A stretch of 8,155 nt of DNA. It comes from Chitinophagales bacterium. GTDB taxonomy: Bacteria; Bacteroidota; Bacteroidia; Chitinophagales; UBA8649. Numbering within the stretch: the first letter of the stretch is position 1; each line of letters opens with the position of its first letter. Location of the stretch: NCBI GenBank assembly GCA_016777395.1, contig JADHRO010000088.1, positions 1-8,155 of the forward strand, given 5' to 3'. The notes beneath the pieces were generated by a model. It worked only from the letters and a program-made list of their open reading frames with translations. It was not told the origin of the DNA and did no database searches. Position numbers and translations under genes: made by a program. This document shows positions 1 to 6,905 of the stretch, piece after piece.

Positions 1-1514
1 GTTCTATCTAAGCGTAAGAAACTATTTTCCTTACTAAATGAAGTTACCAAGAACCATGCTTTCCCTACGATATGGTCTTCAGGAACAAAGCCCCAAAACC
101 TGGAATCTTGAGAACGATGACGATTATCTCCCATCATCCAATAATAGTCCATCTTAAACGTATACGAATCACTCTCTAAACCATTGATATAGGCCTTACC
201 ATTCTTAATCGCTAAGCTATTATTTTCATAAACACGAATACATCGCTCATAGAGTAAGTAGTTGCTCTTATTTAAGGGAATAGTTAGTCCTTTGCTCGGA
301 ATAGTTATCGGGCCATAATTGTCCTGATTGTATCTGAAATCTTCATGGTATGGGTAGAAAGTGTATGCTGAACCATTATAGTCTTCGCGCTCATTGTAAA
401 AGTAGGGTTCAACTTTTGTAACCTTATCAATTGCAGCTAGCAATGATGCTTTAGACTTATTTGTATACACTTCATATACTACAGGAGCAGATGAAATCAC
501 ATTAAATTCAGTTATATCCATATCATGAAATTCATCATCACTGATTACTGAACTTGCATAAACAACAAAAGTGAATTGCAAATTTTCGGGTTCATAAGCT
601 GGGGCACCATTGATCAATAGCTCACCACTTCTTACTTCCAACATATCACCCGGGATAGCTACGCAGCGTTTAATGTAATTCTCTCGTTTATCGACAGGTC
701 GCGAAATGACAGTATATTTATCTTTTATAAATTTATCTGCATTTGGAACGCCTTCTACCTCTGCTCGTCTCACTAAGTCATAATAGGGGAGCGCACTGTC
801 AAATTCTCGGGTAGTAGTATCATTGGCAGGAAAGTTAAATACAACCATGTCATTTCGGCTAACACTTTCAATAGCGGGCAAACGGTTATAAGGGAGCTTT
901 ATCCATTCCAAATAGGATTTTCCACCGCCTAAAAACTTAGGAAAACTGTGATGAACTAAAGGGAATGCAAGCGGTGTATTCGGCACCCGACTTCCGTAAT
1001 GAAACTTACTTACCACCAAAACATCACCAACTCTCAAAGTCCCCTCCATACTTGATGTTGGGATAGCGTATATCTCAAAAACAAAAGTTCGAATAAAGTA
1101 TGCTGCACAAACTGCAAAAATAATTGCATCTGCCCATTCCCGAATTTTTAGCTTTACTGGCCTTGTAAAATTGTCATTTTCTCCCCCTGGTCCATGATAC
1201 TTTTCTTCTTGTTTTTTTCCAATGTAAGGCAGCCAAAACCATCCGCCAAGTATCGCAATGGTATGTTCCCAAAACCCATAGCGCCTGTAGCTATCGCTTG
1301 TTTCTCCTATTAAATTTGTATAAATAAAAAGATTAAGAACAGGAATAAAACTACCCATAACAAACCATTTTGGCTTATTTGTCAATTCAATCCAAGTTTT
1401 AATTCTTAAATAAGGCACGAAGGCCTTCCACCCAGGTTCCCCAGCTTTTTCAAACCAAAGAAATAGACCATACATATAGCCTGCCAAAATCAATATTATT
1501 GCAATAAAAATCAT
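1..1514 (-). CDS. lepB: Signal peptidase I (LepB), C-terminus cut by window edge
   Basis: Membrane serine protease that removes signal peptides from exported proteins. I translated 504 codons without a stop up to base 1. The ATG at 1512-1514 has an in-frame TAA directly upstream, so it is the most upstream start. Residues 1-100 hold hydrophobic segments (about 2-20, 50-67, 82-98), resembling the N-terminal membrane domain found on Bacteroidota LepB. Another hydrophobic segment (about 128-147) precedes the catalytic domain. Catalytic Ser155 lies in IPTSSMEGTL, Lys282 in YIKRCVAIPGD, and box E (GDNR.RSQDSRFWG) spans 462-475. About 170 residues separate the Lys box from box E, a large insert compared with E. 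coli. The end (VGKAWFLVTSFSK) resembles the family C-terminus, so probably only a few residues are missing. It follows dapB by 53 bp and may be co-transcribed. Family assignment is secure. Confidence 0.95.
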   Translation of the reverse strand, partial: MIFIAIILILAGYMYGLFLWFEKAGEPGWKAFVPYLRIKTWIELTNKPKWFVMGSFIPVLNLFIYTNLIGETSDSYRRYGFWEHTIAILGGWFWLPYIGKKQEEKYHGPGGENDNFTRPVKLKIREWADAIIFAVCAAYFIRTFVFEIYAIPTSSMEGTLRVGDVLVVSKFHYGSRVPNTPLAFPLVHHSFPKFLGGGKSYLEWIKLPYNRLPAIESVSRNDMVVFNFPANDTTTREFDSALPYYDLVRRAEVEGVPNADKFIKDKYTVISRPVDKRENYIKRCVAIPGDMLEVRSGELLINGAPAYEPENLQFTFVVYASSVISDDEFHDMDITEFNVISSAPVVYEVYTNKSKASLLAAIDKVTKVEPYFYNEREDYNGSAYTFYPYHEDFRYNQDNYGPITIPSKGLTIPLNKSNYLLYERCIRVYENNSLAIKNGKAYINGLESDSYTFKMDYYWMMGDNRHRSQDSRFWGFVPEDHIVGKAWFLVTSFSKENSFLRLDR

Positions 1515-1538
1515 TTATTTATTATTTTAAGTGCGCGT

Positions 1539-1546
1539 CAAAATTA
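1539..1546 (-). promoter_or_regulatory. Possible Bacteroidota -7 element before lepB
   Basis: The minus strand reads TAATTTTG here, a full match to the TAnnTTTG -7 consensus of Bacteroidota sigma factor promoters, about 25 bases before the lepB ATG. No TTG (-33) element is visible 17-23 bp upstream, and the region is AT-rich, so a chance match is likely. Confidence 0.2.
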
Positions 1547-1567
1547 AAGTTTTTCGAGCATATTTTT

Positions 1568-2284
1568 TTAAAAATTAAGCATATCGTCCATTCCAAAAAA
1601 TCCTCTCTTTCCGATGACCCATTCAGCTGCAATTACCGCACCCAAAGCGAATCCTTTTCGAGAAAAAGCGGTGTGTGAAATACTCAACTTATCTTCCTCG
1701 GAGAAATAATCAACAGAATGAGTACCTGGGACATTATCTTCTCTTTTAACCTTAATTAGAAGCTCATTTTCAGTGTTTTTAAAATTCTCTACCCAATGAT
1801 CCTTCCTTTCCATTTCACTTAAAATAAGAGCAGCCGTTTTAATACCCGTACCACTCGGAGAATCTAACTTTTCCTTATGATGAATTTCTTCAATTTCAAC
1901 ATCATAACTAGCATGTTGATTCATCAAACCAGCTAAAAAAGTGTTTAGTTTAAAGAATATATTTACACCAATGCTGAAATTTGGAGAATAGAAAAGAGTG
2001 CCATTCCTTTCATTTAATTCTAATTTTAGTTGATCTAAATGTTCCAACCAACCTGTCGTTCCCGATACCACAGGAATTCTTGCTTCAAAACATAATCGAT
2101 AATTAGAAAGAGCACTTGAAGGATTTGAAAATTCAATAGCAAGATCACAGGATTTCAAATTATCCAATGTAAGTTCCTTTATATTATCCTCATTTATTTT
2201 TAAGCCTACTGTATGTTTGCGTGCTAATAAAACATCTTCAATAATCTTACCCATTTTTCCATATCCTAGTAATGCAACCTTCAT
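1568..2284 (-). CDS. dapB: 4-hydroxy-tetrahydrodipicolinate reductase (DapB)
   Basis: Cytoplasmic NAD(P)H-dependent reductase that turns hydroxy-tetrahydrodipicolinate into tetrahydrodipicolinate in the diaminopimelate/lysine pathway, which supplies peptidoglycan cross-links. The 238-residue product is shorter than E. coli DapB (273) but typical of Bacteroidota. Visible motifs are the dinucleotide-binding loop GYGKMG (7-12), SGTTGW (74-79), SPNFSIGVN (100-108), and the catalytic and substrate-binding block EIHHKEKLDSPSGTG (133-147). His135 and Lys139 match the E. coli catalytic His159 and Lys163. The block from about 204 (HTAFSRKGFALGA) and the C-terminal GMDDML are also family features. The ATG at 2282-2284 sits right at the nucleotide-binding strand, so it is well placed; no Shine-Dalgarno is seen. 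It lies 60 bp after the glycosyltransferase and 53 bp before lepB. No defects are seen. Confidence 0.97.
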   Translation of the reverse strand: MKVALLGYGKMGKIIEDVLLARKHTVGLKINEDNIKELTLDNLKSCDLAIEFSNPSSALSNYRLCFEARIPVVSGTTGWLEHLDQLKLELNERNGTLFYSPNFSIGVNIFFKLNTFLAGLMNQHASYDVEIEEIHHKEKLDSPSGTGIKTAALILSEMERKDHWVENFKNTENELLIKVKREDNVPGTHSVDYFSEEDKLSISHTAFSRKGFALGAVIAAEWVIGKRGFFGMDDMLNF

Positions 2285-2308
2285 TTTTTTTGTGCCTTTA
2301 TTTCAGTG

Positions 2309-2336
2309 TAAAGTTAAAAGTTTTTATCTCTCACAA
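2309..2336 (-). promoter_or_regulatory. Weak promoter-like pair before dapB
   Basis: In the 60-bp gap between the glycosyltransferase and dapB, the minus strand has TTG (2336-2334), a 17-bp spacer, then TAACTTTA (2316-2309). The second element matches TAnnTTTG except for the last base. The spacer is shorter than the usual 19-20 bp. A start here would give dapB a 5' leader of roughly 20 bases. The match is weak. Confidence 0.2.
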
Positions 2337-2344
2337 CCTACTAG

Positions 2345-3217
2345 TTATCCATATCTCCACCATAGAATCTTGAGCAGTTGGAGCGATACAATTTTAGGTG
2401 ATTCACCCTTCAAATTCTTAAGCAATAAAGGCCTTATAATTCTTAAAAGGAACCAAGGCAATCTCAATTCTCCTAATCGAATAAGTTGAATTTGTTGATG
2501 AAGTTCATTTTTATTCGGACTACTATTATAAAGTCGCTTTAGGTTGCTTACTGCACTTTTTTGTTTGTCAATGAATACAGTAGTATTTTCCAAACCAACA
2601 TGCTGTATGGGATTATCTAGGTGATAAATCGGTATACCTTTTTGCTTGGCGTGAATACCAAACAAGGTATCCTCATGACCATATCCATGAATGGATTCAT
2701 CAAATTTTAACTGTTGAAATGTTTGCTTAGTGCATGCAAAATTACTAGTCATGAATGAACGATAGGGAAAGGCTTGCCTTTTTTCAAAATTTTTACTTTC
2801 CACTTTTACCCCATAAACCCAATGTAATAATTTCAATTGGTCCAAAGGAACATCTTTCTGATAATTGTGTCCTCCTACAAGAATTTCGTCCTCTTTTAAT
2901 GCCTTAAGATAATTGGATAGGAAGTCATCGCGTATGATACGAACATCCCCATCCATAATAATACATTTATCATAATGTGCTTTTTCAAAAAGTAAATTAC
3001 GTATCGCAGATCTCCCGATGTTTTGGCTTAAGACTTGATAGTCTACATTGGTGTATGAACTTACTTTTTGATTGATATAGCTAATGCTTAGCTCCGAACA
3101 ATCGTCAACAAATAAAATTTGGAAATTATCGGAGTATTTAGCTGCCTGCTTGCAAAGCTCATCGCACAAGCACTCAATATGAGTATTATAAACCGGTATG
3201 AGTATGGAGAAATCCAT
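2345..3217 (-). CDS. Family 2 (GT-A) glycosyltransferase
   Basis: A 290-residue glycosyltransferase that probably transfers a sugar from a nucleotide sugar to a surface glycan or glycolipid; donor and acceptor cannot be read from the sequence. The N-terminus SILIPVYNT (4-12) is the classic GT2 start. VDDCS (37-41) binds the nucleotide. IGRSAIRN (67-74) is the conserved helix before the metal-binding DGD (89-91). GYGHEDTLFG (178-187) carries the Glu-Asp pair expected for the catalytic base and resembles the C-terminal galactosyltransferase-type motif. The C-terminus (about 250-290) is rich in Leu, Ile, Trp and Arg, with no clear transmembrane helix, and may attach to the membrane surface. The ATG at 3215-3217 follows the ftsE stop by 4 bp with no Shine-Dalgarno, indicating co-transcription and probably coupled translation. 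The GT2 fold is certain; the specific role is unknown. Confidence 0.9.
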   Translation of the reverse strand: MDFSILIPVYNTHIECLCDELCKQAAKYSDNFQILFVDDCSELSISYINQKVSSYTNVDYQVLSQNIGRSAIRNLLFEKAHYDKCIIMDGDVRIIRDDFLSNYLKALKEDEILVGGHNYQKDVPLDQLKLLHWVYGVKVESKNFEKRQAFPYRSFMTSNFACTKQTFQQLKFDESIHGYGHEDTLFGIHAKQKGIPIYHLDNPIQHVGLENTTVFIDKQKSAVSNLKRLYNSSPNKNELHQQIQLIRLGELRLPWFLLRIIRPLLLKNLKGESPKIVSLQLLKILWWRYG

Positions 3218-3221
3218 ACGC

Positions 3222-3950
3222 TTATAATGACATCATCATCGTTTCATCTTCCTTGAGCGTACCATCTGCGCATTTAACAATACGACCAGGGAATTTTTCA
3301 ATGATGGCATAGTTGTGTGTTGCCATTAGCACCCCTGTATTTGATTCTTTGTTAATTTTAAACAATAGATTCATGATATCATCAGAAGTGTCCGGATCCA
3401 AATTCCCTGTAGGTTCATCTGCTAAAATTAGCGGAGGATTATTAAGTAATGCACGAGCAATTACGACCCTTTGCTGTTCGCCTCCTGAAAGTTCATGTGG
3501 CATTTTAAAATGTTTAGTTTTAAGTCCGACTTGACTTAAAACTTCCTCTATTCTTGCGTTTATCTTATTGGATGCTTTCCAACCGGTAGCTTCTAAAACA
3601 AAGGAAAGATTCTCAGCGACACTTCTATCCATTAATAATTCAAAATCTTGAAAGACAATACCTATACTTCTTCGTAAAAGAGGAATCTGCTTATCCCTCA
3701 ATTTGCGAAGGTTAAAGGTATTGATAGCTCCTTCTCCCTTAATCAATGGGATATCAGCGTATAAAGTTTTAAGCAATGAACTTTTGCCACTACCCGTTTT
3801 TCCAATTAGGTAGACAAACTCACCGGCATCTACCTTAAAATCTACTTGATTAAGAATCAAAGATTCCTCCTGATAAATATTGGCATTTTGCAAATCTATT
3901 AAGGATATGACCGATTGCATTTCTTCTTGTATATTTTCTTCTTGACTCAT
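3222..3950 (-). CDS. ftsE: FtsE-like cell division ABC transporter ATP-binding protein
   Basis: A 242-residue ABC ATPase expected to pair with membrane protein FtsX and, through it, control peptidoglycan hydrolases at division. It has all nucleotide-binding motifs: Walker A GKTGSGKSS (50-58), Q-loop Gln101 in VFQDF, signature LSGGEQQ (154-160), Walker B LILADEP (174-180) with D-loop GNLD, and switch His212. VYLIGKTGSGKSSLLKTLY, the segment LLRRSIGIVFQDFELL and PHELSGGEQQRVVIARALL are close to the FtsE pattern I know from Bacteroidota. The N-terminus carries about 15 acidic residues before the first strand, and the C-terminus ends in an MMM-containing tail. No ftsX is adjacent, which is common in Bacteroidota but leaves room for a related ATPase of the LolD/MacB class. 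It starts 6 bp after the menD stop and ends 4 bp before the glycosyltransferase. Confidence 0.85.
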   Translation of the reverse strand: MSQEENIQEEMQSVISLIDLQNANIYQEESLILNQVDFKVDAGEFVYLIGKTGSGKSSLLKTLYADIPLIKGEGAINTFNLRKLRDKQIPLLRRSIGIVFQDFELLMDRSVAENLSFVLEATGWKASNKINARIEEVLSQVGLKTKHFKMPHELSGGEQQRVVIARALLNNPPLILADEPTGNLDPDTSDDIMNLLFKINKESNTGVLMATHNYAIIEKFPGRIVKCADGTLKEDETMMMSL

Positions 3951-3956
3951 TGCTTT

Positions 3957-5666
3957 CTAATTCAAGTTAATTTCTTGCTTTAAATATTCGAAGTAAGCAC
4001 GAAGTGATTGGGCGCTAGTATCTCCATTTGTTCTAATCTCTAAAATAGCACTTTCATTTGCTTCTTGAATAAAGTTGGTGAATTTAATTCTAAGCTCTTC
4101 TAGATTTGATGCTGTAAAATAAGCACATGAATGCATATTTGCTAAATGCTCAAAGTTGTAAGCATGTTTCGTTTCGAAAAACTGTTCTAACTCTGTAAGC
4201 TTATGCGGTCCTGGAATTATTTTAAAAATATTTCCCCCTTGATTGTTAATGATTATCAATTTTAACTGAGGACTTAAATGCGCGCTCATTAAAGCATTGG
4301 AGTCATATAAAGCGGCGACATCACCTGTAATACAAAAACATAAGTGATTCGGTTTGGCAATACTAGCTCCGACTGCAGTACTCATAACCCCATCAATTCC
4401 ACTTACCCCTCTATTCGAGTTTATCGATAAGTTTTTCTTCTCCTCAATGTTCAATAAATTCGCATAACGAACAGGTGTACTGTTTCCTAAATGCACATTA
4501 CTTCCTTGAGGTAAATTTTTAAAAAGAAATTCAAACACTTTAAAATCCGTAAAAATTTGTTTGTCCAAATAATCGCTATGTATTCGCTCAGCAGATACAC
4601 TTAACATTTTCCAATCCTTAAGATATGTACTTTCACGTTCAGCAATTGAGTCGTACATGCGCTCGAAGAAACTTTGTGCATCGTGCTGTAGGACTTTAGA
4701 TAAGCCTTGAAAAATATCCCAATGTTCAAACGAACTGGTAATGTGCCAATGATTCAAATCTTTTTGTTCCCTCAACCAAAATTTTAATTTTTTAGAAACA
4801 ACGGCTGCGCCTAAGGTAAGTACTAATTGAGGTACGTATTTATGGGATTTTAAGGCTTGAATTGCCTCAATGTTAGCATCAACTTGGTCAATGAAATTTT
4901 CTCCATAGACATTGGAAATAGACTCCTTGAGGATAACTACGTTACTTTGTTCACTAAACTTTTGAAGTATCCGCTCCAAATCAGTATCTCTTTCCTTTAA
5001 TCCACCAACGACAATTAAAATCTTATCAAACCCAGCCCATTCCTCTGCAAGATTTTTCATCTCTGCAGTATCCAATGCATAGACAGGTTTTGCAAAATCT
5101 ATAATTTTAGTATGTTTTACAATCGTATCTTCTAAATTGTATAAAGGCTCCCTTAAGGGTATATTGATATGCACAGGCCCAAAATCAGGGTAAAGACATG
5201 TATTCAAGGCTTCGGCCACAATACGATTGCAATACCATAAATCTTTCTCTGTTTCAACATGTACAGGAAGTTGATATGACTTCTTTATATAGTTTTTATA
5301 TATCTCAAACTGGTTAATACTTTGATTTTCTCCTTGATCAATCCATTCATTGGGACGATCTGCACTCAAAACCAATAAGGGAACTTTTTGATAAAATGCT
5401 TCTGCAAGTGCAGGAGCGTAATTAAGGGTTGCAGAACCGGAAGTACAAATAAGAGCAACGACCTGTTTACTTTGTTGTGCAATACCTAAAGCAACAAAGC
5501 CAGCGCTTCTCTCATCAATAACAGAAATACACTCAATTCCATCCATTTGATTGAATGCAATAATAAGAGGAGCACACCTAGAACCAGGCGAAATAATAGC
5601 ATGGGAGACCCCTTTTGCTTTGCAAATTGCGGCTAAGTGTTGGATGTGTTCTTTATCTGTGTTCAA
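3957..5666 (-). CDS. menD: SEPHCHC synthase (MenD), TTG start
   Basis: Thiamine diphosphate enzyme that joins 2-oxoglutarate (with loss of CO2) to isochorismate, the second step of menaquinone synthesis. At 569 residues it is close to E. coli MenD (556). Visible motifs are PGSR.APL (27-34), the cofactor-activating Glu52 in DERSAGFVALG, TSGSA (75-79), SADRP (101-105), a RGVSGIDG block (419-426), and the ThDP/Mg motif running from GDVAALYD (448-455) to NN (474-475) followed by GGNIF. The start is TTG at 5664-5666. No in-frame ATG or GTG lies between it and the upstream TAA at 5697-5699. The first internal Met (41) would remove the PGSR motif, so TTG is the best start. AAGG lies 2 bases before it. 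The gene ends in TAG, 6 bp before ftsE. Confidence 0.96.
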   Translation of the reverse strand: MNTDKEHIQHLAAICKAKGVSHAIISPGSRCAPLIIAFNQMDGIECISVIDERSAGFVALGIAQQSKQVVALICTSGSATLNYAPALAEAFYQKVPLLVLSADRPNEWIDQGENQSINQFEIYKNYIKKSYQLPVHVETEKDLWYCNRIVAEALNTCLYPDFGPVHINIPLREPLYNLEDTIVKHTKIIDFAKPVYALDTAEMKNLAEEWAGFDKILIVVGGLKERDTDLERILQKFSEQSNVVILKESISNVYGENFIDQVDANIEAIQALKSHKYVPQLVLTLGAAVVSKKLKFWLREQKDLNHWHITSSFEHWDIFQGLSKVLQHDAQSFFERMYDSIAERESTYLKDWKMLSVSAERIHSDYLDKQIFTDFKVFEFLFKNLPQGSNVHLGNSTPVRYANLLNIEEKKNLSINSNRGVSGIDGVMSTAVGASIAKPNHLCFCITGDVAALYDSNALMSAHLSPQLKLIIINNQGGNIFKIIPGPHKLTELEQFFETKHAYNFEHLANMHSCAYFTASNLEELRIKFTNFIQEANESAILEIRTNGDTSAQSLRAYFEYLKQEINLN

Positions 5667-5673
5667 TGCCTTA

Positions 5674-5681
5674 CAAAAGTA
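5674..5681 (-). promoter_or_regulatory. Possible -7 element immediately before menD
   Basis: The minus strand reads TACTTTTG, a full match to the Bacteroidota TAnnTTTG consensus, ending 8 bases before the first base of the menD TTG codon. If used, transcription would begin almost at the start codon and give a nearly leaderless message. No TTG (-33) element is visible at the usual distance. The 198-bp gap after menF makes a separate menD promoter reasonable, but this element alone is weak evidence. Confidence 0.25.
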
Positions 5682-5745
5682 AAAGAAATAAATGAATTAG
5701 ATTTTTAAACTTTGTGAAAATAGGACTGTTATTACGAATTAATGG

Positions 5746-5865
5746 CTAAAGTTTAAACGCTTTGGGGTAGGAGTCCAACAACATTTTTGCAAAACACTCA
5801 AATGCACCATTAAAGTTGCCATCCAAATAGAATTCTTCGAAAGTAATCCAGAAGAAAAAAAACAC
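5746..5865 (-). other. Doubtful 39-codon frame in the menF-menD gap
   Basis: An open frame of 39 codons begins with a GTG that shares its first base with the menF TAG stop (TAGTG) and ends at a TAG (5746-5748). The product starts with four Phe. Its middle, FYLDGNFNGAFECFAKMLL, has the Gly, Ala and Phe spacing of a tetratricopeptide repeat, followed by a Pro (residue 34). It could be a small coupled gene, the remnant of a decayed gene, or chance: a stop-free run of this length is not rare. No Shine-Dalgarno is seen. The rest of the gap (5667-5745) has no coding sign other than the -7-like element near menD. Confidence 0.15.
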
Positions 5866-6905
5866 TAATCTTCTAGTATATTTTTCATCACATCCGCTTT
5901 TGCCTCTGTCTCTTGCCATTCCCGTAATGGATCAGAATCCTTTGTTATACCTGCGCCCACATACAAATCAGCGTATTTATCATGGATTTGCATACAACGA
6001 AGATTAACGTATAGCTTGGATAAATCTCCAGTTATACCTAAATAACCCGAATATAGAGATCGATCATCTTTTTCAAAACGAGTAATAATGGATTTAGCTG
6101 CTGACACAGGTAATCCACAGACAGCCGGAGTAGGGTGCAAGTGCCTTTCTACTCCCTGTAATGAATCAAACTCAATAACAGTTTTAAGATGTTTAATATG
6201 ACTTGCTTGAACCTCTTGAACAGCGCTTAAATGGATATTTTTAACTTGCTGCTTATTCAGCGTATCTATAATGTAACCAGTAACTAGCGCCTGCTCATGC
6301 TGTTCTTTGACCATCCAAGGACTTTTATCCTCCGCTAGTTTGGTTCCTGCCAATGCAACGGTATAGGATTTTTTTCCATTATTATGAACTAATACTTCAG
6401 GACTTGCGCCCATCCATGTCCCTGAATTACAATGCGCCAAATAACAATAAGCTGATTCATGATTCATTAGTGTTTTCGCAAAAGCCTCGACTAAGACAAA
6501 TCCTTTGGGTAATGGTACTTTCTTTTTTCTTGCAGCTACGCATTTAACTAAATTACCTGCCTGAATTTCGTCTTGAATACCTTGCACATAAGACTCGTAT
6601 TCCTGCTGAAGCATGTAATGCTGTTCTCTAGGCGTTTCTTCTTGTAAAATTGATGGATCCAATTGAAATTCCTTAATAAGCTCCCAGTTGTCGAGAGTAA
6701 AAACTTGTCCATTTAGTTCTTCGCTATTTAATGTATTGAAAGAATTTAGCACATAGCTTTTCACTGCGTGTGATGGTTGATCTACAAAAACATTGATTTG
6801 GGATTCCAAAGGATAGCTATAAATGATAAATCTTACTTGCTGTTTAAGCAAGTATGATAAGCATTCATTTAGCGTTCTACTTAAAACAGATGATTGTTGC
6901 CCCAT
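5865..6905 (-). CDS. menF: Isochorismate synthase (MenF/EntC family)
   Basis: Mg-dependent chorismate-binding enzyme that isomerises chorismate to isochorismate, the entry to menaquinone synthesis; menD next door makes MenF the natural reading over siderophore EntC. The product is 346 residues from the ATG at 6903-6905. Visible motifs are LVKCVAARK with the probable base Lys121, GASPE (166-170) with the probable acid Glu170, ALAGT (184-188), EQHEQ (201-205), HLHPTPAVCGLP (255-266), YSGYLG (285-290), YVGAGIT (315-321) and DPLREWQETEAKA (325-337). The N-terminal ~100 residues are poorly conserved, as usual. The frame stays open to a GTG at 6962, but ATG 6905 is preferred because AAAGGTGG lies just before it and the extra 19 residues would sit wholly inside mutS2. 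It overlaps the mutS2 end by 29 nt. The stop is TAG. Confidence 0.94.
   Translation of the reverse strand: MGQQSSVLSRTLNECLSYLLKQQVRFIIYSYPLESQINVFVDQPSHAVKSYVLNSFNTLNSEELNGQVFTLDNWELIKEFQLDPSILQEETPREQHYMLQQEYESYVQGIQDEIQAGNLVKCVAARKKKVPLPKGFVLVEAFAKTLMNHESAYCYLAHCNSGTWMGASPEVLVHNNGKKSYTVALAGTKLAEDKSPWMVKEQHEQALVTGYIIDTLNKQQVKNIHLSAVQEVQASHIKHLKTVIEFDSLQGVERHLHPTPAVCGLPVSAAKSIITRFEKDDRSLYSGYLGITGDLSKLYVNLRCMQIHDKYADLYVGAGITKDSDPLREWQETEAKADVMKNILED

Noticed and set aside
2285..2344. Possible hairpin terminator between the glycosyltransferase and dapB
   Set aside because: Only a 5-bp AT stem (CTTTA/TAAAG) can be drawn, and the T-run is on the wrong side for a minus-strand terminator.
2217..2489. 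Plus-strand 90-codon frame across the dapB/glycosyltransferase junction
   Set aside because: It lies opposite the dapB N-terminus and the glycosyltransferase C-terminus, both well-supported genes, and its product has no recognisable motif.
3313..3534. Plus-strand 73-codon frame opposite ftsE
   Set aside because: It is fully antisense to the conserved Walker B and signature region of the ABC ATPase; conserved coding on the minus strand explains the open frame.
5751..5758. Palindrome GTTTAAAC in the menF-menD gap as an operator
   Set aside because: A single 8-bp palindrome in AT-rich DNA is expected by chance, and no second copy is seen nearby.
6353..6547. Plus-strand 64-codon frame opposite menF
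   Set aside because: It is antisense to conserved isochorismate synthase motifs, with no start signal or family resemblance.
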